From Rhodobacterales bacterium (GTDB lineage Bacteria > Pseudomonadota > Alphaproteobacteria > Rhodobacterales > Rhodobacteraceae): DNA of 64,000 nucleotides. Both the position numbers and the translations under genes were made by a program. Positions 38,003 through 47,192 of the stretch are shown piece after piece. Each line of letters starts with the position of its first letter. Within the stretch, counting starts at the first letter, position 1. The DNA lies in the NCBI GenBank assembly GCA_002748265.1, contig PDRY01000018.1:1-64000 (forward strand). Direction: 5' to 3'. The notes under the pieces are model-generated. The model worked only from the letters and a program-made list of their open reading frames with translations, had not been told where the DNA came from and searched no databases.

Positions 38003-39259
38003 ATGAAACAGGTTTTGGCAAGCGCCTGGGCGCTTTTGTTGGGCATGTTCCTGATGATGGTCGGCAACGGCATCCAGGGCACGCTTCTGGGCGTGCGCGG
38101 CGGGATCGAGGACTTTTCGACCCTCACCATGTCGATCGTCATGTCGGCCTATTTTGTGGGCTTTCTGGGCGGATCGCAGCTTGCCCCGGATATGATCCGG
38201 CGGGTGGGGCATGTGCGGGTCTTCGCCGCGCTTGGATCGACCATTTCGGCGGTGCTGATCCTCTATCCGGTGATGGTGACGCCCTGGGCCTGGGTCGCTG
38301 GGCGCGTTGTGATCGGGTTCTGCTTCTCGGGCGTTTATGTCACGGCGGAAAGCTGGCTTAACAATGCGGCTGATAACAGCAACCGGGGCAAGGCGCTGTC
38401 GCTCTATATGATCGTGCAGATGGCCGGGATCGTCGCGGCGCAGCAGCTCATCAATTTCGGAGACGCGGGCGGGTTCGTCCTGTTCATCATCCCCTCCGTG
38501 CTGGTCAGCCTGGCCTTTGCGCCGGTGCTTTTATCGGTCCAGCCCACCCCGGCCTTTGAGACCTCAAAGCCCATGTCGCTGCGCGAGCTGGTGCGCATTT
38601 CGCCCACGGCATCAATCGGGATGATCCTGCTGGGCGGCGTGTTCGCGGCTCAGTTCGGCATGGCATCGGTCTACGCCACCGAAGCGGGGTTGACCCTCTC
38701 GGAGCTGTCGCTGTTCATCTCGACCTTCTATGTCGCAGCGCTTGTCGCGCAATATCCCATCGGTTGGCTGTCGGACCGGGTGGACCGGCGGGTGCTGATC
38801 TTTGCGCTTTCGCTGTTGGGCGGGGTGGGGGCTCTGGCTCCGCTGCTGCTGCCGCACAGCCTCACCGTGATGACCTTTGCAGCGGTGCTCGTGGGCGGGG
38901 CGTCCAATCCGCTCTATTCGCTGCTGCTGGCCTATGCGAACGACTATCTCGATCACGATGATATGGCCGCCGCCTCGGCGGGGTTCGTGTTCATCAACGG
39001 GGTCGGGGCCATCTTTGGCCCGCTGGTCATCGGCTGGCTGATGGGGGTGATGGGCCCTTCCGGGTTCTGGGCGGTCATCGCGGTGCTGCTGCTGGTGCTG
39101 GCGCTTTATGCGGCCTATCGCATGACTCAGCGGGCGAGCCTCGATGTGGACACGGTGCCTTACGCGCCGGTCCTGGCTTCGGCGTCGCCGGTGGCGGTCG
39201 AATTGGCGCAGGAAACCTACATTGCGCGGGAGCTTGAGGAGGAGGAAGACGAAGAATAG
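38003..39259 (+). CDS. MFS transporter
   Basis: The 418-residue protein has twelve hydrophobic segments with the MFS loop motif GGSQLAPDMIRRVGHVRVF between helices 2 and 3 and the second-half copy YPIGWLSDRVDRRVLIF. It ends in an acidic cytoplasmic tail (REALEE-type run of Glu/Asp, last 12 residues). The closest families export drugs or take up sugars/organic acids; the cargo cannot be read. An AAGGGGCTCCTT ribosome region precedes the ATG, behind two inverted repeats. Confidence 0.9.
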   Translation: MKQVLASAWALLLGMFLMMVGNGIQGTLLGVRGGIEDFSTLTMSIVMSAYFVGFLGGSQLAPDMIRRVGHVRVFAALGSTISAVLILYPVMVTPWAWVAGRVVIGFCFSGVYVTAESWLNNAADNSNRGKALSLYMIVQMAGIVAAQQLINFGDAGGFVLFIIPSVLVSLAFAPVLLSVQPTPAFETSKPMSLRELVRISPTASIGMILLGGVFAAQFGMASVYATEAGLTLSELSLFISTFYVAALVAQYPIGWLSDRVDRRVLIFALSLLGGVGALAPLLLPHSLTVMTFAAVLVGGASNPLYSLLLAYANDYLDHDDMAAASAGFVFINGVGAIFGPLVIGWLMGVMGPSGFWAVIAVLLLVLALYAAYRMTQRASLDVDTVPYAPVLASASPVAVELAQETYIARELEEEEDEE

Positions 39260-39365
39260 CGCGGCACAGGCGCCACCCTTCGGATTTTTCCCCCGTACTC
39301 ACCCTTGCGCAGCGTCGGCGTTGGCGTAACCTCCTGTGGATAAGTCAGGCAGGAGGGTGGTCGCC

Positions 39366-39938
39366 ATGGAACAGGCACGCGACGTCAGGGCATTCTGGAT
39401 TGATGAGGTCGGCCCGGCAGGGTGGTATGTGCAGGATACGGCGCTTGACGCCGAGATCCGCAACCGGTTCCTGCCGCTTTGGGAGCAGGCGCTCGACGGA
39501 GGGCTGTGCGATTGGCGCATGACGCCCGAAGGGATGCTGTCCTACCTGATCCTGACCGATCAATTCCCGCGCAACATGTTTCGCGGAGATGGGCGCAGTT
39601 TCGCAACCGACGGGCTGGCGCTGTGCGCCGCGAAATGGGCCGTGGCACGCGGCTGGGATCAACAGATCGACGAGCCCGCGCGGCAGTTCTTCTTCCTGCC
39701 GATGATGCATTCCGAAGTTCAGACCGATCAGGACCAGGCCGTGCGGCTGTTTGCGACCCGCATGACGACCGGGGATAATCTGCGCCATGCGCGTGCGCAT
39801 CGCGAAGTGATCCGCCGCTTTGGCCGCTTTCCCTACCGCAACGACGCGCTGGGCCGGGCCATGCGCCATGGAGAGCAGGGCTTCCTTGATGCAGGCGCCT
39901 ATGGTTCAATCCTGAACGAACCGGACTTCGCGGCCTGA
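39366..39938 (+). CDS. DUF924-family protein
   Basis: Started at the ATG 39366, after an AGGAGGG site, the product has 190 residues. It carries the DUF924 signatures VRAFWIDEVGPAGWY, FLPLWEQALDG, YLILTDQFPRNMFRGDGRSFATD and FFLPMMHSEVQTDQ. This all-helical, TPR-like family has no established activity. A single DnaA-box-like TGTGGATAA lies at 39335-39343, upstream. The lpd gene follows after 74 nt. Confidence 0.9.
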   Translation: MEQARDVRAFWIDEVGPAGWYVQDTALDAEIRNRFLPLWEQALDGGLCDWRMTPEGMLSYLILTDQFPRNMFRGDGRSFATDGLALCAAKWAVARGWDQQIDEPARQFFFLPMMHSEVQTDQDQAVRLFATRMTTGDNLRHARAHREVIRRFGRFPYRNDALGRAMRHGEQGFLDAGAYGSILNEPDFAA

Positions 39939-39974
39939 TCTAGCAAGAACCCATCTGGCGGGCTGCGCAAATAT

Positions 39975-39990
39975 CGTTTAATGTTAAACG
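39975..39990. promoter_or_regulatory. 16-bp palindrome before the lpd gene
   Basis: CGTTTAA-TG-TTAAACG is a perfect palindrome 22 nt before the lpd start, in a region otherwise GC-rich. It is likely an operator. I do not recognise the regulator. Confidence 0.45.
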
Positions 39991-40012
39991 AGTTTTGTGA
40001 CGGGAGGGCAGC

Positions 40013-41407
40013 ATGGCCGCCAGAAACTTCGATATGATCGTGATCGGCGCCGGGCCGGGGGGCTATGTGGCCGCCATCCGGGGCGCTCAGCTGGGCCTGA
40101 GCGTGGCCGTCGTGGAGCGGGAGCATTTCGGCGGGATTTGCCTCAACTGGGGCTGTATCCCGACCAAGGCGCTGCTGCGTTCGGCGGAGGTGTATCACCT
40201 GATGCACCGCGCCAAGGAATTCGGGCTCTCTGCCTCGGGCGTGAGCTACGACCTGCCCGCCATCGTCAAACGCTCGCGCCAGGTGGCGGGGCAGCTCGCC
40301 GCCGGGGTGAAGGGGCTGCTGAAGAAAAACAAGGTCACCGCCATCATGGGCGAGGCCAAAGTGACCGGAAAAGACAAAGTTCTGGTCAAAACCGACAAGG
40401 GCGAAGAAACCCTGGAGGCCCCTCATATCGTCCTGGCCACCGGCGCGCGGGCGCGCGATCTGCCGGGGCTGGAGGCCGACGGCCAGCGGGTGTGGTCCTA
40501 CAAGCATGCGCTCAACCCGCCGCACGAGCCCAAGAAGCTGCTGGTCATCGGGTCGGGCGCGATCGGTATCGAATTTGCCAGCTTCTACAACAGCCTTGGG
40601 GCTGACGTGACGGTGGTCGAGGTCATGGATCGGATCCTGCCGGTCGAAGACGAAGAGATCGCCACCCACGCCCGCAAGCGGTTCCAGAAACAGGGGATGA
40701 CCATCCTGGAAGGGGCCACGGTCAAAAAGCTGGACCGGGCCGCGTCCAAAGTGACCGCGCATATCGAGGTCAAAGGGAAAACCGAGGCGCAGGATTTTGA
40801 CACGGTGATCTCTGCGGTCGGGATTGTCGGGAATGTCGAAGGGCTGGGCCTTGAGGAGCTGGGGGTCACGGTGGATCGCACCCATGTGGTGACGGACGAA
40901 TACTGCCGGACCGGTGTGGAGGGGCTCTATGCCATTGGCGACATCGCCGGGGCGCCCTGGCTGGCCCATAAGGCGAGCCATGAGGGTGTCATGGTGGCAG
41001 AGCTGATCGCGGGGCAGGAGGTCCATCCGATCAAGCCTGGCTCGATCCCCGGTTGCACGTATTGTCATCCCCAGATCGCCAGCGTCGGGATGACCGAGGC
41101 CAAGGCGAAGGAGGCGGGATACGACGTCAAGGTCGGGCGCTTCCCGTTGATTGGCAACGGAAAGGCCATTGCACTGGGCGAGCCCGAGGGACTGGTGAAA
41201 ACCGTGTTCGACGCCAAGACCGGCGAATTGCTGGGCGCGCATATGGTGGGCGCCGAGGTCACCGAGATGATCCAGGGCTATGTGATTGGCCGCACGCTTG
41301 AGACGACGGAAGCCGAGCTGATGCACACGGTGTTCCCGCACCCGACGCTATCGGAATCCATGCATGAAAGCGTGTTGGATGCGTTTGATCGGGTGATCCA
41401 CATCTGA
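40013..41407 (+). CDS. lpdA: Dihydrolipoyl dehydrogenase
   Basis: The 464-residue flavoenzyme is the E3 component that reoxidises dihydrolipoamide in 2-oxo-acid dehydrogenase or glycine-cleavage complexes. It has the FAD dinucleotide motif GAGPGGYVAA (residues 12-21), the redox pair Cys43/Cys48 in GGICLNWGCIPTKALL, the NAD motif IGSGAIGIEFASFY, and the C-terminal HPTLSESMHE that supplies the catalytic histidine. No E1 or E2 genes are adjacent, so it is likely shared between complexes. A palindrome lies just upstream. Confidence 0.94.
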   Translation: MAARNFDMIVIGAGPGGYVAAIRGAQLGLSVAVVEREHFGGICLNWGCIPTKALLRSAEVYHLMHRAKEFGLSASGVSYDLPAIVKRSRQVAGQLAAGVKGLLKKNKVTAIMGEAKVTGKDKVLVKTDKGEETLEAPHIVLATGARARDLPGLEADGQRVWSYKHALNPPHEPKKLLVIGSGAIGIEFASFYNSLGADVTVVEVMDRILPVEDEEIATHARKRFQKQGMTILEGATVKKLDRAASKVTAHIEVKGKTEAQDFDTVISAVGIVGNVEGLGLEELGVTVDRTHVVTDEYCRTGVEGLYAIGDIAGAPWLAHKASHEGVMVAELIAGQEVHPIKPGSIPGCTYCHPQIASVGMTEAKAKEAGYDVKVGRFPLIGNGKAIALGEPEGLVKTVFDAKTGELLGAHMVGAEVTEMIQGYVIGRTLETTEAELMHTVFPHPTLSESMHESVLDAFDRVIHI

Positions 41408-41445
41408 TCTGTTGGGTGTTTCGCGCGCTGTGCGCGCGACCGGTT

Positions 41446-41508
41446 GGGGGAGAGCTCTGCTCTCCCCCAAACCCCCTCACGAGGTATTTTTACAAATAAG
41501 AAGGGGGC
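41446..41508. repeat. Interspersed intergenic hairpin repeat, copy C (reversed)
   Basis: Read on the minus strand this starts CTTCTTATTTGTAAAAATACCTCG, as in the other copies. Its GC hairpin is longer: TTGGGGGAGAG and CTCTCCCCCAA around the same CAGAG loop. It sits between the convergent lpd and rhodanese genes. Confidence 0.75.
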
Positions 41509-41511
41509 GGT

Positions 41512-41865
41512 TCAGGCGTCGATTTCGCCGCCGCCCATGTGCCATTCGCGCAGGGAGCCGAGGTTGTAGACCTCTTTGTAGCCCATCTGCTGCATGGCAC
41601 GGGCGGCCATGCCGGAGCGGGCGCCGCTGGCGCAATAGAGCGCGATGGGGGTATCGGGCGTGAGTTCTTTGCGGTGCTCCGGGCTGCGCGGGTCGATCTT
41701 CATCGGAAAGGTGGCCATCGGGATTTCAAGCGCGCCTTTGGCTTTGCCGCTCATGCGGATTTCGCTGGGATCGCGGATGTCGATGACGATCAGATCGCCA
41801 GATTTGGCTTTGGCGACGATCTCGTCGGCTGGCATCTGGGGGCCGCGGTTGAACATGTTGAACAT
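41512..41865 (-). CDS. Rhodanese-like domain protein
   Basis: Started at [17 protein letters not shown] the protein has 117 residues and a single rhodanese fold. [25 protein letters not shown] is the N-terminal signature. [12 protein letters not shown] gives the active-site loop with Cys78 as the persulfide carrier. An acidic/glycine tail ends HMGGGEIDA. It transfers sulfane sulfur to an acceptor that cannot be deduced. It is divergent from uvrA with a LexA box in the shared upstream region. Confidence 0.9.
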   Translation of the reverse strand: MFNMFNRGPQMPADEIVAKAKSGDLIVIDIRDPSEIRMSGKAKGALEIPMATFPMKIDPRSPEHRKELTPDTPIALYCASGARSGMAARAMQQMGYKEVYNLGSLREWHMGGGEIDA

Positions 41866-41960
41866 CAGTGGGGTCCATTGTGAAGCGTTTGGGGCTTTAA
41901 ATAGATGTGGATCTTGAAATGTAAAGTCTTGCCGCGTTTCGGAAGGTCCATTCAGGAAAA

Positions 41961-41975
41961 GTTCATGAATTGTTC
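41961..41975 (+). promoter_or_regulatory. LexA (SOS) box upstream of uvrA
   Basis: GTTC-ATGAATT-GTTC is an exact match to the alphaproteobacterial LexA direct repeat GTTC-N7-GTTC. It is 68 nt before the uvrA start, the expected place for SOS control. Confidence 0.85.
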
Positions 41976-42043
41976 CAACTAGTGCTTTGCCTTTGCCGCG
42001 CACGGCGCTATCTCTTCGGCACGGCTGAGTGAAAAGGCGTCCC

Positions 42044-44893
42044 ATGGAACAGAAGTTCATCGAGCTGCGCGGCGCGCGCGAGCATAATCTCAAGGGCATT
42101 GACGTGGACATCCCCCGTGATGAGCTGGTGGTCATCACCGGGCTGTCCGGATCGGGAAAGTCGTCTTTGGCCTTTGATACGATCTATGCTGAAGGGCAGC
42201 GGCGCTATGTCGAGAGCCTGTCGGCCTATGCGCGCCAGTTCCTTGATATGATGGAAAAACCGGATGTGGATCACATCTCGGGCCTGTCGCCGGCGATTTC
42301 CATCGAGCAGAAGACGACGAGCAAGAACCCGCGCTCTACCGTCGGCACGGTGACGGAGATTTACGACTACCTTCGTCTGCTCTTTGCCCGGGCGGGCACG
42401 CCTTACAGCCCGGCCACCGGCCAGCCGATTGAGGCCCAGCAGGTGCAGGATATGGTTGACCGGGTCATGGCCATGGAGGAGGGCACGCGCGGCTATCTGC
42501 TGGCGCCGATCATCCGCGACCGGAAGGGAGAATACCGCAAGGAGTTCCTGGAGCTGCGCAAGCAGGGGTTCCAGCGGGTCAAGGTGGACGGGGAATTCTA
42601 CGAGCTGGACGAGCCGCCCACCCTCGACAAGAAGCTGCGTCATGACATCGACGTGGTGGTGGATCGGATCGTGGTGCGCGAGGGGCTTGAGACCCGGCTT
42701 GCGGACAGTTTCCGCACCGCCCTGGATCTGGCGGATGGGATTGCCGTGCTGGAGACCGCCCCCAGTGAAGGCGATCCCGAGCGGATCACCTTCAGTGAGA
42801 ACTTCGCCTGTCCGGTGAGCGGTTTCACTATCCCCGAGATCGAGCCGCGGCTGTTTTCCTTCAATGCGCCCTTCGGCGCCTGCCCGAGCTGCGATGGGCT
42901 GGGTGTGGAGCTGTTCTTTGATGAACGGCTGGTGGTGCCGGACCAGACGTTGAAGATCTATGACGGCGCGCTTGCCCCCTGGCGGAAGGGCAAATCACCA
43001 TACTTTTTGCAGACCATTGAGAGCATTGCGCGCCATTACGATTTCGACCCTCAGACGCGGTGGAAGGATCTGCCCAAGAACATCCAGCAGGTGTTCCTGC
43101 GCGGATCCGGCAAGGAGGAGATCACCTTCCGCTATGACGAAGGCGGGCGGGTCTATCAGGTCACGCGGGCCTTTGAGGGGGTGATCCCCAATATGGAGCG
43201 CCGCTACCGCGAGACCGACAGCAACTGGGTGCGTGAGGAGTTCGAGCGTTACCAGAACAACCGCCCCTGCGGCACCTGCGGCGGCTATCGTCTGCGCGAG
43301 GAGGCGCGGGCGGTGAAGATCGGCACGCCGGGGGGCGAGCTGCTCCATGTGGGCGAGGTCGTGGAGAAGAGCATCAAGGATGCGCTCGACTGGATCGACC
43401 GTGTGCCCGCCAGCTTGAGCGCCCAGAAGAACGAGATCGCCCGCGCGATCCTCAAGGAGATCCGCGAGCGGCTGGGGTTCCTCAACAATGTCGGACTGGA
43501 CTACCTGACTCTGTCGCGCAACGCGGGGACGCTTTCGGGCGGGGAGAGCCAGAGGATCCGGCTGGCCAGTCAGATCGGATCGGGGCTGACGGGGGTGCTC
43601 TATGTGCTGGACGAGCCCTCCATCGGGCTGCATCAGCGCGACAATGACCGGCTGCTGGAGACGCTGAAAAACCTGCGCGATCAGGGAAATACCGTGATCG
43701 TGGTGGAGCATGACGAAGAGGCGATCCGCGAGGCGGATTACGTTCTGGACATCGGCCCCGGCGCCGGGGTCCATGGCGGGGAGATCGTTGCCCGCGGCAC
43801 CCCGCAAGAGATCATCGACACGCCCTCATCGGTCACCGGCGATTATCTGGCCGGGCGGCGGAAGATCGCGGTGCCCGCCACGCGCCGCAAGGGCAATGGC
43901 AAGAAGGTCACCGTCAAGAAGGCGACCGGGAACAACCTCAAGGGGATCAGCGTCGATTTCCCGCTGGGGCAGTTTGTCTGCGTCACCGGCGTGTCGGGCG
44001 GGGGAAAATCCACGCTGACGATCGAAACGCTGTTTAAGACGGCTTCGATGCGCCTGAACGGTGCGCGGCAGACCCCTGCGCCGTGCGAGACGATCAAGGG
44101 GCTCGAGCATCTCGACAAGGTGATCGACATCGACCAGCGGCCCATCGGGCGCACGCCGCGGTCCAACCCCGCGACCTATACCGGCGCCTTCACCCCGATC
44201 CGCGACTGGTTCGCCGGGCTGCCCGAAGCCAAGGCGCGCGGCTACAAACCGGGGCGGTTCAGCTTCAACGTCAAGGGCGGGCGCTGCGAGGCTTGCCAGG
44301 GGGACGGGGTCATCAAGATCGAGATGCACTTCCTGCCCGATGTCTATGTGACCTGCGAAACCTGTGGCGGCGCCCGCTACAATCGCGAAACGCTTGAGAT
44401 CAAGTTCAAAGGCAAGAGCATTGCCGATGTGCTGGATATGACCGTGGAAGACGCGCAGGAGTTCTTCAAGGCGGTGCCCTCGATCCGCGAGAAGATGGAT
44501 GCGCTGATGCGGGTGGGGCTTGGCTATATCAAGGTCGGCCAGCAGGCGACCACGCTTTCGGGCGGGGAGGCGCAGCGCGTGAAGCTGTCCAAGGAGCTGG
44601 CAAAGCGCAGCACGGGGCGCACGCTCTATATCCTTGATGAGCCCACCACAGGGCTGCATTTTGAGGATGTGCGCAAGCTGCTTGAGGTGCTGCACGAGCT
44701 GGTCGATCAGGGGAACACGGTTGTGGTGATTGAACATAACCTTGATGTCATCAAAACTGCAGACCACTTGATTGATATCGGCCCCGAAGGCGGCGATGGC
44801 GGCGGCACGGTGGTGGCCACTGGCACGCCTGAGCACGTGGCACAGGTGGAAGGGTCCCATACCGGCCGGTATCTTGGGCCGATGCTAAAGTGA
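42044..44893 (+). CDS. uvrA: UvrABC excinuclease subunit A
   Basis: The 949-residue ATPase finds DNA lesions and loads UvrB in nucleotide excision repair. It has two ABC modules: Walker [10 protein letters not shown] and GVSGGGKST, signatures [16 protein letters not shown] and [16 protein letters not shown], and Walker [15 protein letters not shown] and [14 protein letters not shown]. Zinc-binding cysteine pairs are [24 protein letters not shown] and CETCGGAR. The start is [10 protein letters not shown] at ATG 42044; the upstream GTG at 42029 is less likely. A perfect LexA box precedes it, so it should be SOS-induced. Confidence 0.97.
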   Translation: MEQKFIELRGAREHNLKGIDVDIPRDELVVITGLSGSGKSSLAFDTIYAEGQRRYVESLSAYARQFLDMMEKPDVDHISGLSPAISIEQKTTSKNPRSTVGTVTEIYDYLRLLFARAGTPYSPATGQPIEAQQVQDMVDRVMAMEEGTRGYLLAPIIRDRKGEYRKEFLELRKQGFQRVKVDGEFYELDEPPTLDKKLRHDIDVVVDRIVVREGLETRLADSFRTALDLADGIAVLETAPSEGDPERITFSENFACPVSGFTIPEIEPRLFSFNAPFGACPSCDGLGVELFFDERLVVPDQTLKIYDGALAPWRKGKSPYFLQTIESIARHYDFDPQTRWKDLPKNIQQVFLRGSGKEEITFRYDEGGRVYQVTRAFEGVIPNMERRYRETDSNWVREEFERYQNNRPCGTCGGYRLREEARAVKIGTPGGELLHVGEVVEKSIKDALDWIDRVPASLSAQKNEIARAILKEIRERLGFLNNVGLDYLTLSRNAGTLSGGESQRIRLASQIGSGLTGVLYVLDEPSIGLHQRDNDRLLETLKNLRDQGNTVIVVEHDEEAIREADYVLDIGPGAGVHGGEIVARGTPQEIIDTPSSVTGDYLAGRRKIAVPATRRKGNGKKVTVKKATGNNLKGISVDFPLGQFVCVTGVSGGGKSTLTIETLFKTASMRLNGARQTPAPCETIKGLEHLDKVIDIDQRPIGRTPRSNPATYTGAFTPIRDWFAGLPEAKARGYKPGRFSFNVKGGRCEACQGDGVIKIEMHFLPDVYVTCETCGGARYNRETLEIKFKGKSIADVLDMTVEDAQEFFKAVPSIREKMDALMRVGLGYIKVGQQATTLSGGEAQRVKLSKELAKRSTGRTLYILDEPTTGLHFEDVRKLLEVLHELVDQGNTVVVIEHNLDVIKTADHLIDIGPEGGDGGGTVVATGTPEHVAQVEGSHTGRYLGPMLK

Positions 44894-44933
44894 GAGCGTT
44901 CGGGTCATGGACCCCCAATCAAGGGAGGCTGAC

Positions 44934-45248
44934 ATGAAATTTCCACGTCTGGATGACGGGGAGGGATGGGCCTGGGGGCTGCGCGGCGATGCGCCTGTAG
45001 AGATCTGGGAACGCTTTTCCCCCGCCTATGAGGCGCAGGCCGAAGCCGTCTGTGACGCTGTGCGCGCCATGGGGCTGACGCCGATGATCGGCGGTGGCGG
45101 CTCTGAGGATGGCGAATATGTCATGGGGACCGATGAGACTGGCGTCGCGCAGTTCCTTATCCATCTGGAAGAGCCGCAAGCAGCCGAGGCCATCGCGCAG
45201 GCCAAGGCAGAGGGGCGGCTGCACGCCTATCTGGAAGCAAGCCGCTAA
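44934..45248 (+). CDS. Small acidic protein of unknown function
   Basis: The 104-residue protein starts at MKFPRLDDGEGWAWGLRGDAP after an AAGGGAGG site. It is acidic and mixed alpha/beta, with no signal or membrane segment and no cysteine other than one in AVCDAVRAMG. I do not recognise the family. It follows uvrA by 40 nt and could be cotranscribed with it, which makes a link to the SOS response possible but unproven. Confidence 0.7.
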   Translation: MKFPRLDDGEGWAWGLRGDAPVEIWERFSPAYEAQAEAVCDAVRAMGLTPMIGGGGSEDGEYVMGTDETGVAQFLIHLEEPQAAEAIAQAKAEGRLHAYLEASR

Positions 45249-45285
45249 GAGGAGGGGCGCGCAGCCTGCGCGCCCCGGTCCGGGA

Positions 45286-46155
45286 TCAGCCGCGCCCGCG
45301 CTTTTCGAAGCGCGGCAGCATGGCTGAGAAATCCATGCCCTTGCCGTCTTCGTTCTCCACGAACTGCTCGTAGAGCGCGCGCGCCGCTTCGCCCAGCGGC
45401 GTGTCGGCATCGGCGGCGGAGGCCGCTTGCTGTGCCAAGGTCAGGTCCTTCAACATCAGCTCGGCTGCGAAGCCGGGCTTGTAGTCATTGTCCGCAGGCG
45501 ATTGCGGGCCCACGCCGGGGGCGGGGCAATAGGCGTTCATGGTCCAGCTATAGCCGGACGACGTGCTCACCACGTCAAACATCGCCTGCCGGTCCAGGCC
45601 CAGCTTGTCGGCCAGGGCGAAAGCTTCGCAGGTGCCGATCATGGTGATGCCCAGGATCATGTTGTTGCAGATCTTGGCCGCCTGACCCGCGCCCGCATCG
45701 CCGCAATGCACGGCCTTCTGGCCCATCACGTCGAGCAGCGGTGACACCTTGTCGAACGCCTCTTTCGAGCCGCCGCACATGAAGGTGAGCGTGCCCGCCG
45801 TGGCGCCGCCAACCCCGCCCGAAACCGGAGCATCGACGGCCATCAGGCCATTCTCCGTGGCGGCCTCGGCCACGGCGCGGGCGCTTTCCACGTCCACGGT
45901 CGAGCAGTCCAGATGCACGGCGCCATTGTCCATCGCATCGTGGATGCCGCTCGCGACCGCGCGCAGGATTGGGCCGTTGGGCAACATGGTGATGACCACA
46001 TCGGCGCCCTTGGCGGCGTCTTCTGCAGTCTCGGCTATCGTCAGGCCCTCGGGCTTGGCCGCCAGGTCGAACCCGGTGACGTCATGGCCTGCGGCGACAA
46101 GGTTCGCCGCCATCGGGGCCCCCATATTGCCCAGTCCGATAAATCCAATCTTCAT
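45286..46155 (-). CDS. mmsB: 3-hydroxyisobutyrate dehydrogenase
   Basis: The 289-residue enzyme oxidises 3-hydroxyisobutyrate to methylmalonate semialdehyde with NAD in valine catabolism. GFIGLGNMGAPMAANL is the N-terminal Rossmann/family signature. DAPVSGGVGGATAGTLTFMCGG binds substrate, and the catalytic lysine is in GQAAKICNNMIL. Its ATG overlaps the hydrolase stop (ATGA), placing it last in the acyl-CoA dehydrogenase-hydrolase-mmsB operon. Confidence 0.95.
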   Translation of the reverse strand: MKIGFIGLGNMGAPMAANLVAAGHDVTGFDLAAKPEGLTIAETAEDAAKGADVVITMLPNGPILRAVASGIHDAMDNGAVHLDCSTVDVESARAVAEAATENGLMAVDAPVSGGVGGATAGTLTFMCGGSKEAFDKVSPLLDVMGQKAVHCGDAGAGQAAKICNNMILGITMIGTCEAFALADKLGLDRQAMFDVVSTSSGYSWTMNAYCPAPGVGPQSPADNDYKPGFAAELMLKDLTLAQQAASAADADTPLGEAARALYEQFVENEDGKGMDFSAMLPRFEKRGRG

Positions 46156-47192
46156 TCCTGTTCCTCCAGTCTCAAGCGTGCGTCCCCAAGCGGCGTGGTC
46201 ATGGCCAGCACCTGAGCGGGGGGCACGTCCTCCCATGTCGTGTATTTCCAGTTCGGCGCGCGGTCCTTGTCGATGATCGCGGCGCGGATGCCTTCGACGA
46301 AATCCCCGTGTTCAAGCGCGCGGTAGGTGAAGCGGTATTCCTGTTCCAGAGCATAGGCGATGTCGTCGGCAGCGCGCACCCTGTGCAGGATCTCCACCGT
46401 GCAAGCCGCCGAGAGAGGCGAGACGCGCGACATGGCTTTCACCGCCTTGGCCATGAACTCCGACGGCGCGTCCGGCAGCCCGCGGTAGATGTCGCCCAGC
46501 TTTTCGCCTGCGAAATGCGCGTCGATCTCGGCTTGATGCGCGGCCAGAGGCGCCTGAGGGGCAGGGGCGGCGGCGCGGTCCACCTCTGCCATATCGCCTG
46601 TCTCCTCCAGTCGGGCGATCAGGGCGGGCCAGCCCTCTTCGGGGATGTAGTAATCCGCAAAGCCGCAATGGATGGCATCGCCCGCGCCCATGCGCGCTGT
46701 CGTCAGGCCCAGGTATTCGCCCAGCCGCCCCGGCGCGCGCGCCAGCAAAAGCGAGCCGCCCACATCCGGGATCAGCCCGATCCCGCATTCGGGCATGGCG
46801 ATCTGGCTGCTGTCCCCGACAATACGGTGCGAGCCGTGGCAGCCCACGCCGACCCCGCCGCCCATGGTAAAGCCCTGCATCAGGGCGACCACCGGCTTGG
46901 GGAAGCGGGCCATCTTGTGGTTCATCCGGTATTCGTCCCGCCAGAACGTCTGGCCAAACGCGTAATCCCCGGACTTGCCCGCATTATAGAGGTCTTCGAT
47001 ATCGCCCCCGGCGCAGAACGCCTTGTCGCCCATGGCGTCGATCACGATCAGGTCGATATCGGCCCCGCGCCAGTTATCCAGAGCGGCTTCGATCGCCATC
47101 GCCATGTCATAGGTCAGTGCGTTGAGCGCTTTGGGGCGGTTCAAGGTGATCCGCCCCGCGCGCCCGCTAACGCGGATGTCGATATCGCTCAT
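46152..47192 (-). CDS. 3-hydroxyisobutyryl-CoA hydrolase (crotonase fold)
   Basis: The 346-residue protein starts at MSDIDIRVSGRAGRITLNRP. AFCAGGDIEDLY supplies the oxyanion glycine, GGGVGVGCHGSHRI is the second oxyanion strand, and MPECGIGLIPDVGGS carries the glutamate and aspartate typical of hydrolases (ECH_2 type). The long C-terminal tail (EQEYRFTYRALEHGDFVEGIRAAI) is also typical. It releases CoA from 3-hydroxyisobutyryl-CoA. It overlaps genes on both sides (TGATG with the dehydrogenase, ATGA with mmsB). A simple enoyl-CoA hydratase is less likely. Confidence 0.9.
   Translation of the reverse strand: MSDIDIRVSGRAGRITLNRPKALNALTYDMAMAIEAALDNWRGADIDLIVIDAMGDKAFCAGGDIEDLYNAGKSGDYAFGQTFWRDEYRMNHKMARFPKPVVALMQGFTMGGGVGVGCHGSHRIVGDSSQIAMPECGIGLIPDVGGSLLLARAPGRLGEYLGLTTARMGAGDAIHCGFADYYIPEEGWPALIARLEETGDMAEVDRAAAPAPQAPLAAHQAEIDAHFAGEKLGDIYRGLPDAPSEFMAKAVKAMSRVSPLSAACTVEILHRVRAADDIAYALEQEYRFTYRALEHGDFVEGIRAAIIDKDRAPNWKYTTWEDVPPAQVLAMTTPLGDARLRLEEQE

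Noticed and set aside
39899-41341. Minus-strand frame opposite lpd
   Set aside because: Shadow of the dihydrolipoyl dehydrogenase gene.
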